From positions 3,420,706 to 3,484,705 of the forward strand of contig JAJEKV010000085.1 in assembly GCA_021234155.1 (NCBI GenBank): a stretch of DNA of 64,000 bases. The letters run 5' to 3'. The stretch's first letter is position 1, and each line of letters opens with the position of its first letter. Below the pieces are notes generated by a model. That model was not told the DNA's origin and did not search any database. It was given only the letters and a program-made list of their open reading frames with translations. This document shows positions 32,818-43,640 of this stretch, one piece after another. The stretch is from Isoetes taiwanensis (Eukaryota > Streptophyta > Lycopodiopsida > Isoetales > Isoetaceae). The position numbers and the translations under genes were made by a program.

Positions 32818-33236
32818 AGAGCTTCACCCACAAGGAAGATGTGCTTCTAATTTTCAGCAATCTTCACCGGATCTTCACCCATAGCTCTTGATTTGCATCG
32901 GATGAGCGAAATCGTGGCTCCTGTTTCCATTCTAGAGTGTAGAGGACTGCCACTTGGCAGCATCAAATTCATCTTCCGCTACAAACAACGACCCATCTTC
33001 CTTGTTGTAGGGGGAAGCTTCACCCTACACAACAAGAAAAATGGGAGCTTCACCGACAAGGAAGATTTGCTTCTGATTTTTAGCAATCTTCACCGGATCT
33101 TCACCCACTGCTCCTGATTTGCACCGGATGAGCGGAATCGTGGCCCCTGTTTCCATTCCAGAGTGTAGGGGACTGCCACATGGTAGCACAAAATTAAACT
33201 TCCGCTACAAACAGCGACTCATCTTCCTTGTTGTGA
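32818..33236. repeat. 226-bp tandem duplication
   Basis: Units start at about 32820 and 33046 with AGCTTCACC. They share GCAATCTTCACCGGATCTTC and CTTCCGCTACAAAC and both end at CTTCCTTGTTGT. The second unit abuts copy 2 of the 225-bp repeat. Confidence 0.85.
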
Positions 33237-33239
33237 AGG

Positions 33240-33470
33240 GTATTTCTTGCAATCTGCATGTTGAGTAGAGAAAATTACAATTTGCAAAAGTTGACATGCA
33301 CATGATGATATGGCATGCCATTGGTGACATGTCATGCCAAGTAAGCAAGGCCAACTTCTGACTAGGCCAAAAAATAAAAAAATGTGCAACTTTGATTTTC
33401 CATTGGGTGATATGGCAAATTTTTGACGACATGGCAAGATATGCGTGATTTGGACATGATGATGACCCTA
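33240..33470. repeat. Dispersed ~225-bp repeat, copy 2
   Basis: It matches 30610-30835 (see there). It ends 60 bp before the satellite array. Confidence 0.7.
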
Positions 33471-33533
33471 TGCAAACTCTCGGGCGTGTTTCTCTCCATC
33501 TCGATGCAAAAAATGTAGTGTTCACGTCTCGGG

Positions 33534-36500
33534 CATGTTTGAGCTTAGGTGGCATGTTGGAGCCTAGGTGACATGTTTGAACCACCTTGGAATGCTGGAG
33601 CCTAGGTGGCATGTTGGAGCCCACGTGGCATGTTGGAGCCAGGAGCCTAGATGGCATGTTTGAGCCACCTTGGCATGTTGGAGCCTAGGTGGCATGTTGG
33701 AGTCCACGTGGCATGTTTGAACCACCTTCATATGTTTGAGCTACCTTGGCGTATTGGAGCCTAGATGGCATGTTGGAGCCCGCGTGGCATCTTTGAGCCA
33801 CCTTGGCATGTTTGAGCCACCTTGGCATGTTTGAGGCTAGGTGGCATGTTGGAGCCTAGGTGGCATGTTTGAACCACCTTGGCATGTTTGAGTCTAGGTG
33901 GCATGTTGGAGCCCACATGGCATGTTTGAACCACCTTTCTTGTTGGTGCCTGGAGGCTAGGTGGCATGTTTGAGCCAGCTTGGCATGTTGGAGCCTAGGT
34001 GGCATGTTGGAGACCGCATGGCATGCTTGAGCCCACGTGGCATGTTGAAGATCACCTGGTATATTTGAGCCACCTTGGCAAGTTAGAGCCTAGATGGCAT
34101 ATTGGAGCCACCTTGGCATGTTAAAGCCTAGGTGGCATGTTAGAGCCACCTTGGCATGTTGGAGACTAAGTGGCAAGTTGGAGCCCACGTGGCATGTTTG
34201 AGCCACCTTGGCATGTTGGAACCTGGGTGGCATGTTGAAACCTGGGTGGCATGTTGGAGGCTAGGTGGCATGTTTGAGCCACTTTGGCATGTTGGAGCCT
34301 AGGTGGCATGCTGGAGCCCGCGTGGCATGCTTGAGCCACCTTGGCATGTTTGAGCCTAGGTGGCATGTTGGAGCCTAGGTGGCATGTTTGAGCCTAGGTG
34401 GCATGTTTGAGTCACCTTGGCATGTTGGAGCCTAGGTGGCATGTTTGAGCCACCTTGGCATGCTTGAGCCACCTTGGCATGTTAGAGCCTAGATGGCATA
34501 TTGGAACCACCTTGGCATGTTAGAGCCTAGGTGGCATGTTAGAGCCACCTTGGCATGTTGGAGCCCAGGTGGCATGTTGGAGCCACCTTGGCATGTTGGA
34601 GACTAGGTGGCATATTGGAGCCCATGTGGCATGTTTGAGCCACCTTGGCATGTTGGAGCCTACGTACATGGCATGTTTGAGCCACCTTGGCACGATGGAG
34701 CCTAGGTGGCATGTTGCAGCCCGCGCGGCATGCTTAAGCCACCTTGACATGTTTGAGCCTAGGTGGCATGTTGGAGCCTAGGTGGCATGTTGAAGCTCAA
34801 GTGGCATGTTTGAGCCACCTTGGCATGTTTGAGCCTAGGTGGCATGTTGGAGCCTAGGTAGCATGTTTGAACCACCTTGGCATATTGGAGCCGAGGTGGC
34901 ATGTTGGAGCCCACATGGCATGTTTGATCCACCTTTCTTGATGGAGCCTAGGTGGCATGTTTGAGCCACCTTGGCATGTTGGAGCCTAGGTGGCATGTTT
35001 GAGCCACCTTGGCATGCTTGAGCCACCTTGGCATGTTAGAGTCTAGGTTGCATATTGGAGCCACCTTGGCATGTTAGAGCCTAGGTGGCATGTTAGAGCC
35101 ACCTTGGCATGTTGGAGCCCAGGTGGCATGTTGGAGCCACCTTGGCATGTTGGAGACTAGGTGGCATGTTGGAGCCCATGTGCCATGTTTGAGCCACCTT
35201 GGCATGTTGGAGCCTAGATGGCATGTTGGAGCCACCTTGGCACAATGGAGCCTAGGTGGCATGTTAGAGCCCGCGAGGCATGCTTGAGCCACCTTGACAT
35301 GTTTGAGCCTAGGTGGCATGTTTGAGCCTAGGTGGCATGTTGAAGCTTAGGTGGGATGTTGAAGCTCAAGTGGCATGTTTGAGCCACCTTGGCATGTTTG
35401 AGCCTAGGTGGCATGTTGGAGCCTAGGTAGCATGTTTGAACCACCTTGGCATATTGGAGCCGAGGTGGCATGTTGGAGCCCACATGGCATGTTTGAGCCA
35501 CCTTTCTTAATGGAGCCTAGGTGGCATGTTTGAGCCACCTTGGCATGTTAGAGCCTAGGTGGCATGTTGGAGCCTAGGTGGCAATTTGGAGCCTAGGTGG
35601 CATGTTAGAGCCTAGATGGCATATTGGAGCCACCTTGGCATGTTAGTGCCTAGGTGTCCTGTTGGAGCCACCTTCGCATGCTTTAGACACCTTGGCATGT
35701 TGAGGCTAGGTGGCATGTTGAAGCCACCTTGGCATGTTAGAGCTTAGGTGGCATGTTGGAGCCCATGTAGCATGTTTGAGCTACCTTGGCATGTTTGAGC
35801 CACCTTGGCATGTTAGAGCCTAGGTGGCAGTTGGACCCCACGTGGCATGTTTGTGCAACCTTGGCATGCTAGAGCCTATGTGGCAAGTTGGACCCCACGT
35901 GGCATGTTGGAGCCTACGTGGCATATTTGAGCCACCTTGGCATCTTTGAGCCACCTTGGCATGTTTGAGCCTAGGTGGCATGTTTGAGCCACCTTGGCAT
36001 GTTGGAGCCTAGGTGGCATGTTGGAGCCCGCGTGGCATGTTTGAGCCACTTTGGCATGTTGGAGCCTAGGTGGCATGTTTGAACGACCTTGGCATGTTGG
36101 AGTCTAGGTGGCATGTTGGAGCCCACATGGCATGTTTGTGCCCCCTTGGCATGTTGAAGCCACCTTGGCATGTTAGAGCCTAGGTAGCATGTTGGAGCCC
36201 ATGTGGCATGTTTGTGCCACCTTGGCATGTTAGAGCCTAGGTGGCATGTTGGAGACCATGTGGTATGTTTGATCCACCTTGGCATGTTGGAGCCTGCGTG
36301 GCATGTTTGAGCCACCTTGGCATGTTTGAGCGTAGGTGGCATGTTGGAGCCACCTTGGCATGTTGGAGCCTAGGTGGCATGCTTGAACCACCTTGGCATG
36401 TTGGAGCCTAGGTGGCATGTTGGAGCCACCTTGGCATGCTAGGTGGGAGGTTGGAGCCCACGTGGCATATTTGAGCCACCTTGACATCTTTGAGCCATCT

Positions 36501-37370
36501 TGGCATGTTTGAGCCTAGGTGGCATGTTGGAGCCTAGGTGGCATGTTGGAGCCTAGATTACATGTTTGAACCACCTTGTGATGTTGGAGCCCAGGTGATA
36601 TGTAGGAGCCCACATGGCATGTTTTAGCCACCTTGGCATGTTAGAGCCTAGGTGGCATGTTAGAGCCCGCATGGCATGTTCGAGCCACCTTGGCATGTTT
36701 GAACCACCTTGGCATGTTGGAGCCTAGGTGGCATGCTTGAGCCACCTTGGCATGTTACAGCATAGGTGGCATTTTCAGCCCATGTAGCATGTTTGAGCCA
36801 CCTTGACATTTTGGAGCCTAGGTGGCATGTTGGAGCCCACGTAGCATGTTTGAGCCACCTTGGCATGTTTGAGCCTAGGTAGCATGTTGGGTCCTAGATG
36901 GCATGTTTGAACCACCTTCGCATGTTGGAGCTTATGTGGCATGTTTGAGCCACCTTGGCATGTTGGAGCCTAGGTGGCATGTTGGTTTGTGTCACCTTGG
37001 CATGTTGGAGCCTAGGTGCCATGTTGGAGCCCGCATGGTATGTTTGAGCCACCTTGGCATGTTTGAGCCTAGATGGCATGTTGGATCCTAGGTGGCATGA
37101 TTGAAGCACCTTGGCATGTTGGAGCCTAGGTGGCATTTTGGAGCCCACGTGGCATGTTTGAGCCACCTTGGCATGTTGGAGCCTAGGTGGCATGTTGGAG
37201 CCTAAGTGGCATGTTTGAACCACCTTGGCATGTTGGAGCCTAGGTGGCATGTTGGAGCCCACGTAGCATGTTTGAGCCACCTTGGCATGTTTGATCCACC
37301 TTTTTTTTTGGAGCCTAGGTGGCATGTTTGAGCCACCTTAGCATGTTTGGGCCACGTTGGCATGTTGGAA
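33534..37370. repeat. 19-bp satellite array, 3.8 kb (about 200 units)
   Basis: The monomer is CATGTTGGAGCCTAGGTGG with three main variants. After GAGCC come TAGGTGG (A), ACCTTGG (B) or CACGTGG (C). Some spacers differ, such as CCACCTTTCTTG. Variant A's CCTAGGTGGC and variant B's GCCACCTTGG are reverse complements at 9 of 10 positions, so adjacent A and B units can form a 10-bp stem with an 8-nt loop. A higher-order duplication of about 0.55 kb is visible (block at 34458 again at 35012). Because 19 is not a multiple of 3, three units give a 19-residue peptide repeat, which explains the long minus-strand frames with PRWLKHATW; these are not genes. Confidence 0.95.
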
Positions 37371-37700
37371 TATTGGTGCTTACAAAATTGGCTAAGAAAA
37401 CCTTAAAATATCACATCCGTTTAGAGAACCATATATCCTTTAAAAAAACACATCCTTAAAAATTACACACTTACTTATAAACCACACCTCCAAAAACTAC
37501 ACCTCCTTAAAAACACCACCGCCTCAAAAACAAAAACCACAGTTCTTTTAACAAAAACCATACCTCCTTAAAAAACCACACCTCCTAAAAAACAAAAACC
37601 ACAGCTCCTTAAAAAAATAACAGTGGACGTCCTTTGTCCACTTTAGATTTTTTGTGATCTTTGAATAAAGTACATGTAGGCCTGCAAAAACTAGAGTTTT
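37371..37700. repeat. Subterminal AAAACCACA repeats, right end of the 11.1-kb element
   Basis: Short words of the type AAAAACCACACCTCCT and AACAAAAACCACAGCTCC recur six or more times. They are the reverse complement of the GTGGTTTTT words inside the left end, as expected for subterminal repeats. Confidence 0.65.
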
Positions 37701-37731
37701 CAACAGTGGACCAAAACTTGCGGTCAGTGTG
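37701..37731. repeat. Right terminal inverted repeat of the 11.1-kb element
   Basis: It begins CAACAGTGGACCAAAAC and ends GGTCAGTGTG. See the left repeat. The following TGA is the target duplication. Confidence 0.8.
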
Positions 37732-39000
37732 TGATGTGGCACAGCATAGCACAACAACCCCCGAAGCATGCACGCATCAGTAGGAGTGGGAGCTACTTCG
37801 AATCCCTTGAAGGCCATGGAGACGCCGGGAGCAGGAGGGAGTTCCTCAGGAGCAGGTATTTGGATTAGATTCCTTGGTAAATCATTTGTAAGTTAGGATT
37901 CCAGATGAGTTAGCATTTCGTGTCTCTAGTAGAGCCATTCTAGAAAACTCAGTCTAGATCTTGAACCCTAATCAATGAACCCTAACTGTAAGTTAGATGC
38001 ATGTGATTAGGATTAGATGTTATCTTCATTATTGATCATGTTATGTTAAGGTATGATGTTGGTTGATCATGTTTGCTCCTCTTGTGTTGGGAAGGGAAGT
38101 AGAGACCTAGTAGCCATTATGTAGATGATGCTCCTAGTTATATGCGGCCTGTGCATAGGAACCCACCCAGCTGGGGGCTATGATGTGACTTAGCACCATA
38201 GAATGGGGCTAGTGGCAAAGTGGAGGGAGGTCCCTGCTAAGCGTGGCTACTAGGGACCCATAGCGGGCTAGGCCTATAGTCGGTCACTTCGAGTGGGTCG
38301 GGTATGGGTCCGACACCTCCTGGGGCAATGGTACCGCCCTGCCTCTCAAGAGTTGCAGGTGTCGGCATGGCTCTTGTCTTGGGGGGTTGGTCGGTACGAA
38401 TCGTGTGTTGCCACGATTCTCTAGCCGCCCGTGGAGCCACTAGACCTCGGAAAGAGGAGAGGTCTTGCACAACCCGTCCTGCCTCATCGGACAGAGTAGT
38501 CTCGATGGGTGATGCTATGAGATTGCGTATCCGGCAGGCTATAGTCATGCCAGAGCCTGATTTAGCCCGTCTACATAGTATGCACTGGAGGGGCGGATGG
38601 AGTGGTCAATCCTAGCCATTGTCTACAGCCAGCCCCGCCATTGTTATATCTCAGTCTGCTCTATCTTGAGGCCCAGCTGTCTGTCTACCTCCTCACGACT
38701 CGGAGCCTGGGTAGAAGCTCTCATGTTTTATGGCATATTGATATCTCTGTTGTATCTATGGATGTGCTACCCTTCGAGGTAGTTAGATGTATTATTGTTA
38801 GTGCTGACTTGTTTATGCTTCCGCTGTTATAGAAGCCCATAGGGGAAGGGCACGCAAGACACCTTCGTGTCCCCTTTCTGCACTATGGATACTCTGGGGT
38901 GCGGGATAGACTGAGGGCCCATGCGGCCGAAGGGCTGGATGGGGGATTTCCTACGAGATGTACGGCTGAGCGCCGTATATTTGGTAGGGAGCATCACAAT

Positions 39001-39012
39001 AGTATCAGAGCC
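39001..39012 (+). other. Primer-binding site, initiator tRNA-Met type
   Basis: AGTATCAGAGCC lies 2 bp after the LTR end at 38998 and differs at one base from the usual TGGTATCAGAGCC-type site. Confidence 0.7.
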
Positions 39013-39486
39013 ATGTTCTTGATTGACCAAGAAGTAGCACTGACCATATCCCTAACTTAGTAGTCTAACCGGCCTAATAGAGCATGGGATGAAGATTCCA
39101 CCATTGAACCTCGAAAATGGGAGGAAACTTTTCTTCTCCCAGTAGTGGGGTCGTACAGTTAGGCTAAGTTATTAGATGCAGAAAAAGAATGGGTTGAGTT
39201 AACATTCTAGTAAATTGAAGTGGAAATTATGCATGAGCATCAAATTTCACCCAAAATGGGTTGAAGAATCATCCCAATCCGAGACGCGGGTGAATAATGG
39301 CACAAATCCATAATTAACACACCAAACGATTAGGAAAATTCGAATTTCTAGTTATAATAAAGTAGCAACTATATATTAATAGTATATATAATAGCTGTAT
39401 TTAATAAGAGGGGCTAATTAACAGGGCTATTAATGGTAGGGGAATGTTCCTAGCCCTAAGAGCATCTTTTCTTAACTGTAAGATAT
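39013..39486. other. Start of LTR-element interior, no coding recognised
   Basis: It should be the leader of the retroelement whose left LTR ends at 38998. No gag frame is apparent. The original interior may be lost, or may continue after the CACTA insert into the broken frame at 39980. Confidence 0.45.
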
Positions 39487-39921
39487 CACTACTACAAAAA
39501 TAGGTATAAATGGCACCAACAAGCGGCACTAACATGTCACTTATTAGTTTGCCATTTACATCGCTCAAAATGGCAAAACATTGCCCACATTTAGATGGCA
39601 CATTCAAGTCACTTAGACATGTGACGTTTATTGGAACGCAAATGGCACAAATAGGCCGCATTTATGGGGCACTTAACATGACACTTATTAGTTTGCCATT
39701 TATGTAGGTCAAAATGGCAAAATATTGACCACACTTAAATGGCACATGCATGACACTAATCTTTGTGCCATTTATAAGGCAAACAAATGGCAACATAATT
39801 GTCACTTAAATTGGCACATACTTGTCACGTTTTTTTATGTGCCAATTACAATGATACAAATGGCAAATTCATGAAATTGTGCCATTCCTTCGTGCCATTT
39901 ATGCGCATTTTTGTAGTAGTG
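39487..39921. mobile_element. 435-bp non-autonomous CACTA element
   Basis: The termini are CACTACTACAAAAAT on the left and ATTTTTGTAGTAGTG on the right, a perfect inverted repeat and a standard plant CACTA end. TAT flanks it on both sides (39484-39486 and 39922-39924), the expected 3-bp duplication. Inside, short words such as AAATGGCAC, TGGCACA and TTTGCCATTT recur in both orientations as subterminal repeats. No coding capacity; a transposase must act from elsewhere. Confidence 0.93.
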
Positions 39922-39979
39922 TATGGCTCGAACCAAATGTACAGCTTAGAAGTTCAGGAGCTCCAAGCAGACTCCTTCC

Positions 39980-40761
39980 ATGGCGGAGGCAGCAGCAAGT
40001 AGCGGCAAGAAGATCCAGGAGCATCTTAAGCCCAGGAGGGAGGAGGAGGAGCAGAACGTTTCATCCAGCGCTACGGATGAAGCCTTCCACACCTCCCACA
40101 AGCGGGCGCCCAGCAGCTCATCGGAAGCTACCCAGAGGACGGATGAAACCGTTCGGCACGCCTTCCCCGAGCCAAGAGGAGGAGCAGCAACAGGGGGGTG
40201 ACTAGCAGGAGAAAGGGCATCAGCAGGAGGAGGAGCACCATCAAGCACATGTTGCCCCAGTAAGAAAAAAAGTAAGGAGGAAGAAGAAGGAGAGGGAGAA
40301 GTAGGACCGGAGAAGGGAGAAAAGGTCCAAAAAGGACCAAGATTGGCCTCGAGTGATAGTGCACATCGAAGAACCTCGTCGGGAGGCAACCAACGAGGAG
40401 GATGAGGAGGAATCTAGAAGGAAGCCGTGGGCTGGAGGAGGAAAAGCCCGAAGGGGATGTCAGGGAGACATCCAACCCCGACGCACGTCCACCCTACCCG
40501 AACTGTCCCAAACCATCGAAGGTAGTGAAGAAGCAGAAGGTAGGAGAATGCGAGTTCATGCTTAAGCAGGATCGCGAGTTCGAGAGAAGGAAGAAGGCAT
40601 ACCAAGAGTACCTCTGGAGGTGGAGAAGGTACAATGATTGGTACTGCAAGCAGAACGTACAAAAGTACGTCAACGGCGGCAGGCAAAAAAATCAACCGAA
40701 GCCGCCACCACCATGGCCAGAGCCACCAAAGAAGGTCCACCATGTAGGCGGTGTCGACTGA
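39980..40761 (+). pseudogene. Broken gene for a charged protein, possibly gag-like
   Basis: A GC-rich coding-like stretch runs through three frames. 39980-40201 starts MAEAAASSGKKIQEHLKPRR, 40353-40565 has VHIEEPRREATNEEDEEES, and 40402-40761 has MLKQDREFERRKKAYQEYLW and then RRYNDWYCKQNVQKYV and a proline-rich end. Loss of frame at about 40200 and 40400 makes it non-functional. The mix of acidic and basic runs with a lysine/arginine-rich helical part would suit a retroelement gag, and the location downstream of an LTR and primer site agrees, but no CCHC zinc knuckle is seen. Unidentified host gene remains possible. Confidence 0.4.
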
Positions 40762-42198
40762 GCGCGTGAACGGACATGGCCTTCTTCTATGTCATAATCA
40801 GGATCATACATTTCACGAGCAGCTTCGTGGTGCTGATGGCGTTCCAACCGAGCCGCAGTTTGGCTAAGGAGCTCCTCGGGTATGAAAGCACGAGCAGATA
40901 TCTTGGAGGGAAAGAAAGAGAACTAAGACCCGGCAGCGGCGACAGTGTTTAGGGTCTGGGTTTGGGATCACCTGCAAGACAGCCCTCTATGAAGACCTTT
41001 GGATCAAGTAGGGAAATCCTAGCTGAATGCCACGCGGGATTTTGCAAAGAGAATAGAACAAAAGAAAATGAGAGAACAGAACTAAAAGAGACAATATGTA
41101 GCAAATATAGCTTCCTTGATATCAGTCAGAGTACATGAACTCTCGTCAAGCGAGAGGAAAACAATCGAGATAAAGCTGAGATCTCATCTAAAAACTCAAG
41201 ATCTATCTCTAGTCATATATATAGTACAACAGCGCCAGGCCCAAAATAGGTAGATGACAGATCTCGGTCACCAACTCCTGGATCAATGCATGATTTCAGG
41301 AAATCTGGCGACGTGGCATAATCAGATAGGTGGAAATTTAAAGGTGTCGTTCATTACGCACTGTAGTTGCCATGAGTCGGACATTACGGCGTTGAAGGGG
41401 GGTGGCGCCGCTTAAACTTCGGGGGGCGACTTTCGCTTCTCGCCACTCGTGCCCCGCCTCGTTTGGCGGGGCCGCCGGAGCCCTTTACAGGGCGGAATGC
41501 CCCTCCTCATGGAAATTACCTAGTATATAAAGTAAAGGCCTTAAAGGTACAACATGTACAATTTGACTATAAAATAAAACAAATGTTATTGATCTCATAA
41601 TTTTCGAACATTTGTAATTCTTAATAGGTATAAAGAGGTTCCTACAATATCCAATATCCTTTCCATTGAATTCTACGTGCACACTTCAGTCGTTCACTTT
41701 TTTCTCACGTGTATCAAATGTTTTAGCAAACATGGTTTGCACTAGTCGTTCACTTTTTTCTCACGTGTATCAAATGTTTTAGCAAGCATGGTTTGCACTC
41801 TTCGGCATTCACTTTTTTCTCATATGTATCAATGTTTTAGCAAACATGATATCCTACTCTGCCTGTTAATGCTAACAATCCTATCATCCATTTAATATTT
41901 AGTGGGTCATGGACGCCCAAAACCTCAAATCATACTCTTCTTTTAATATCTACTGGACGTGTTCAAGGAGACAGAATTTGACATGAGCATGGGGATTTGC
42001 CAGTGAGTTATTAGAATCTATCTATGTATCGCAGCAGGGAAAATTTGTAAGAAAGAAGCTTGGGCTATTGAAGGTATTGTCCCCATTAATCTGTGAAGAA
42101 GCATCTGGTTTCATGTTTCAAAGCACAGATTTCAAGATTCTTCATAAAAAATCTATTCTACCCCCATAAGCTCCATGAGCTTCTCGTGGACGTTTAAA
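40762..42198. other. No recognised gene
   Basis: Unclassified. A short GC-rich stretch at 41395-41500 stands out from AT-rich flanks. At 41690-41830 the phrase CACTTTTTTCTCA(C/T)(G/A)TGTATC occurs three times (about 75 bp apart), a small tandem repeat. Confidence 0.4.
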
Positions 42199-42352
42199 AT
42201 GTATGTATGTATGTATGTATGTATGTATGTATGTATGTATGTATGTATGTATGTATGTATGTATGTATGTATGTATGTATGTATGTATGTATGTATGTAT
42301 GTATCTATCTATCTATCTATCTTATTCTATTCTATTCTATTCTATTCTATTC
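42199..42352. repeat. Compound microsatellite (GTAT)n-(CTAT)n-(TTCTA)n
   Basis: About 26 ATGT/GTAT units to 42303, then four or five CTAT units, then six TTCTA units. The (TTCTA) end resembles the LINE tails in this window, so it may have begun as a retroelement tail. The MYVCMYVC frames across it are artefacts. Confidence 0.95.
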
Positions 42353-43200
42353 TTTGTGTTATGTTTCTTTTGCTGGTCTATCTAGTCTTCAGGGTTCTAG
42401 TTTAGTGATTTGCAGCGAAAAAAAAGATTGTCGCTGCTACGCACACCTCTGCTTCTTATTGTTATGCGAAGAACATGATTGTTTGGTTCCCTTGGCTATC
42501 GCAAACTGTCCACTGACTCAAGGCTAAACATGACCATACGGATGTCCAGATGTATTTTGGGCATGTACCTCCCCTTGTTGAAAATGGTCATGGTTTAAGA
42601 TCATAACATATGCTTCGTACTTTAGTGAGTTATTTGTATTGTCAAATTACTAGTGACTAGCATTAGAAGTACTATAACTATACCCAACACTTGAACAATC
42701 TACATGCATGACATATGAGAGAGAAAATCTATTTAAAGGATAGAACTTACAACCACTATCATGTAGTTTATGTAGAACATATGTTTATCTATATTGCAAT
42801 TTATTTTATTGCTCACTAAAACTTTACACCTTACAAAGGCCGAAGTATGGATATTTTGGATCTTTAGAAACAACAGTTTTTTTTTTGTGGAACATTATCT
42901 TTTTGCATGTTGACTTTTTTGAATATTCATGAATATTCAATAGATTGTTCAACCATGATAAGGACTTTTATAACATATTTTCATATTATGAAAATTTGAC
43001 AAAATTATTGTCATTCGTCTAGGGCATGCACTACACATGTCCTGGTGATTGAATATATATATGTCATGAATGCAGCTAAAGATTTGTCCTTTCTTCCTGT
43101 CCGTTTTATAGGAGTACTAGTTCCTTATTTATGCATATTTTCTTAAATAATTTTACTAATTTTGTTGAATGTTACTATGTGACCATATGAAATATCTAAA
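42353..43200. other. No recognised gene
   Basis: AT-rich; nothing supported. Confidence 0.4.
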
Positions 43201-43221
43201 TGTTTGTCGCGCTTATCTGAC

Positions 43222-43640
43222 CGTCCGTTCGAGATCCGACGGCTCATGTGGCTTTGGGACGTATCCTACGGCCCAGATGGCTTGGGAGTTTATATATAAT
43301 CCGTATAGACACGATCCTACGGTCCAGGTTGATCTGATCCTGACCGCCGGTCCAAGATCCTACGGCTCACATGGCTTTGGGGCATATCGTACGGCCCAGA
43401 TGGCTTGGGAGTTTGTTTGTAGCTTATATGTAAGCGATCCTACGGTCCAGGTTGATTTGATCCTGATCGTCGGTCCGAGATCCTACGGCTCACGTTGCTT
43501 TGGGACACATCCTACGGTGCACATGGCTTTGGGAATTATATGTAATCGATCCTACGGTCCAGGTTGATTCGATCCTGATCGTCGATCCAGGATCTTACGG
43601 CTCACGTAGCTTGGCACATATTCTATGGTGCACATGACTT
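43222..43640. repeat. ~120-bp tandem minisatellite (TCCTACGGCTCA family)
   Basis: Units start at about 43222, 43342, 43464 and 43582 with TCCGAGATCCTACGGCTCA-like text. They continue through GGCCCAGATGGCTTGGGAGTT and GATCCTACGGTCCAGGTTGA. Because the period is near a multiple of three, a 132-codon frame with a 40-residue repeat stays open (43169-43567). Further units are at 44560-44720. The frame has no start context or domain support, so I do not call a gene. Confidence 0.85.

Larger units (their letters stand above)
26600..37731. mobile_element. 11.1-kb CACTA-like DNA transposon, apparently non-autonomous
   Basis: Its limits come from comparison with an uninterrupted copy of the host LTR. 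The termini are inverted repeats of 31 bp with 28 matches. Both read CACACT(A/G)ACC inward and end TTTTGGTCCACTGTTG. The host LTR is duplicated by TGA on each side (26597-26599 and 37732-37734), while the uninterrupted LTR has one TGC there. Subterminal GTGGTTTTTT-type words occur inside both ends (26727-26940 and, reversed, 37540-37620). A 3-bp duplication, CAC-starting termini and subterminal repeats point to the CACTA superfamily, although CACAC differs from the usual CACTA/CACTG start. No transposase is seen. Cargo: short tandem repeats, an L1 fragment, a nested solo LTR, hairpins, and a 19-bp satellite. Confidence 0.75.
26262..38998 (+). mobile_element. LTR (about 1602 bp) split by an 11.1-kb insertion
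   Basis: The 5' part is 26262-26599 and the 3' part 37732-38998. Together, counting the duplicated TGA once, they give about 1602 bp and align end to end with the solo LTR 30889-32505 (1617 bp). The LTR starts TGTGATGTTC and ends GGGAGCATCACA, so TGTGA/TCACA are inverted at its ends. CCTATAAATGCCC (26502-26514) is a plausible TATA region. After the 3' end, AGTATCAGAGCC (39001-39012) matches the initiator-tRNA-Met primer-binding site, so this is the left LTR of an element whose interior follows. Confidence 0.85.

Noticed and set aside
34520-37325. Long minus-strand frames with PRWLKHATWAPTCHLGSNM-type repeats
   Set aside because: They are by-products of the 19-bp satellite; three units make 57 bp, which keeps frames open. 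Both strands show such frames.
33534-37370. CRISPR-like regular repeats
   Set aside because: Units abut with no unique spacers; this is a eukaryotic satellite.
42175-42527. Frames reading MYVCMYVCMYVC
   Set aside because: Translation of a GTAT microsatellite in three frames.
43169-43567. 132-codon frame with a 40-residue repeat
   Set aside because: The 120-bp period keeps the frame open; no domain, and neighbouring units are broken.
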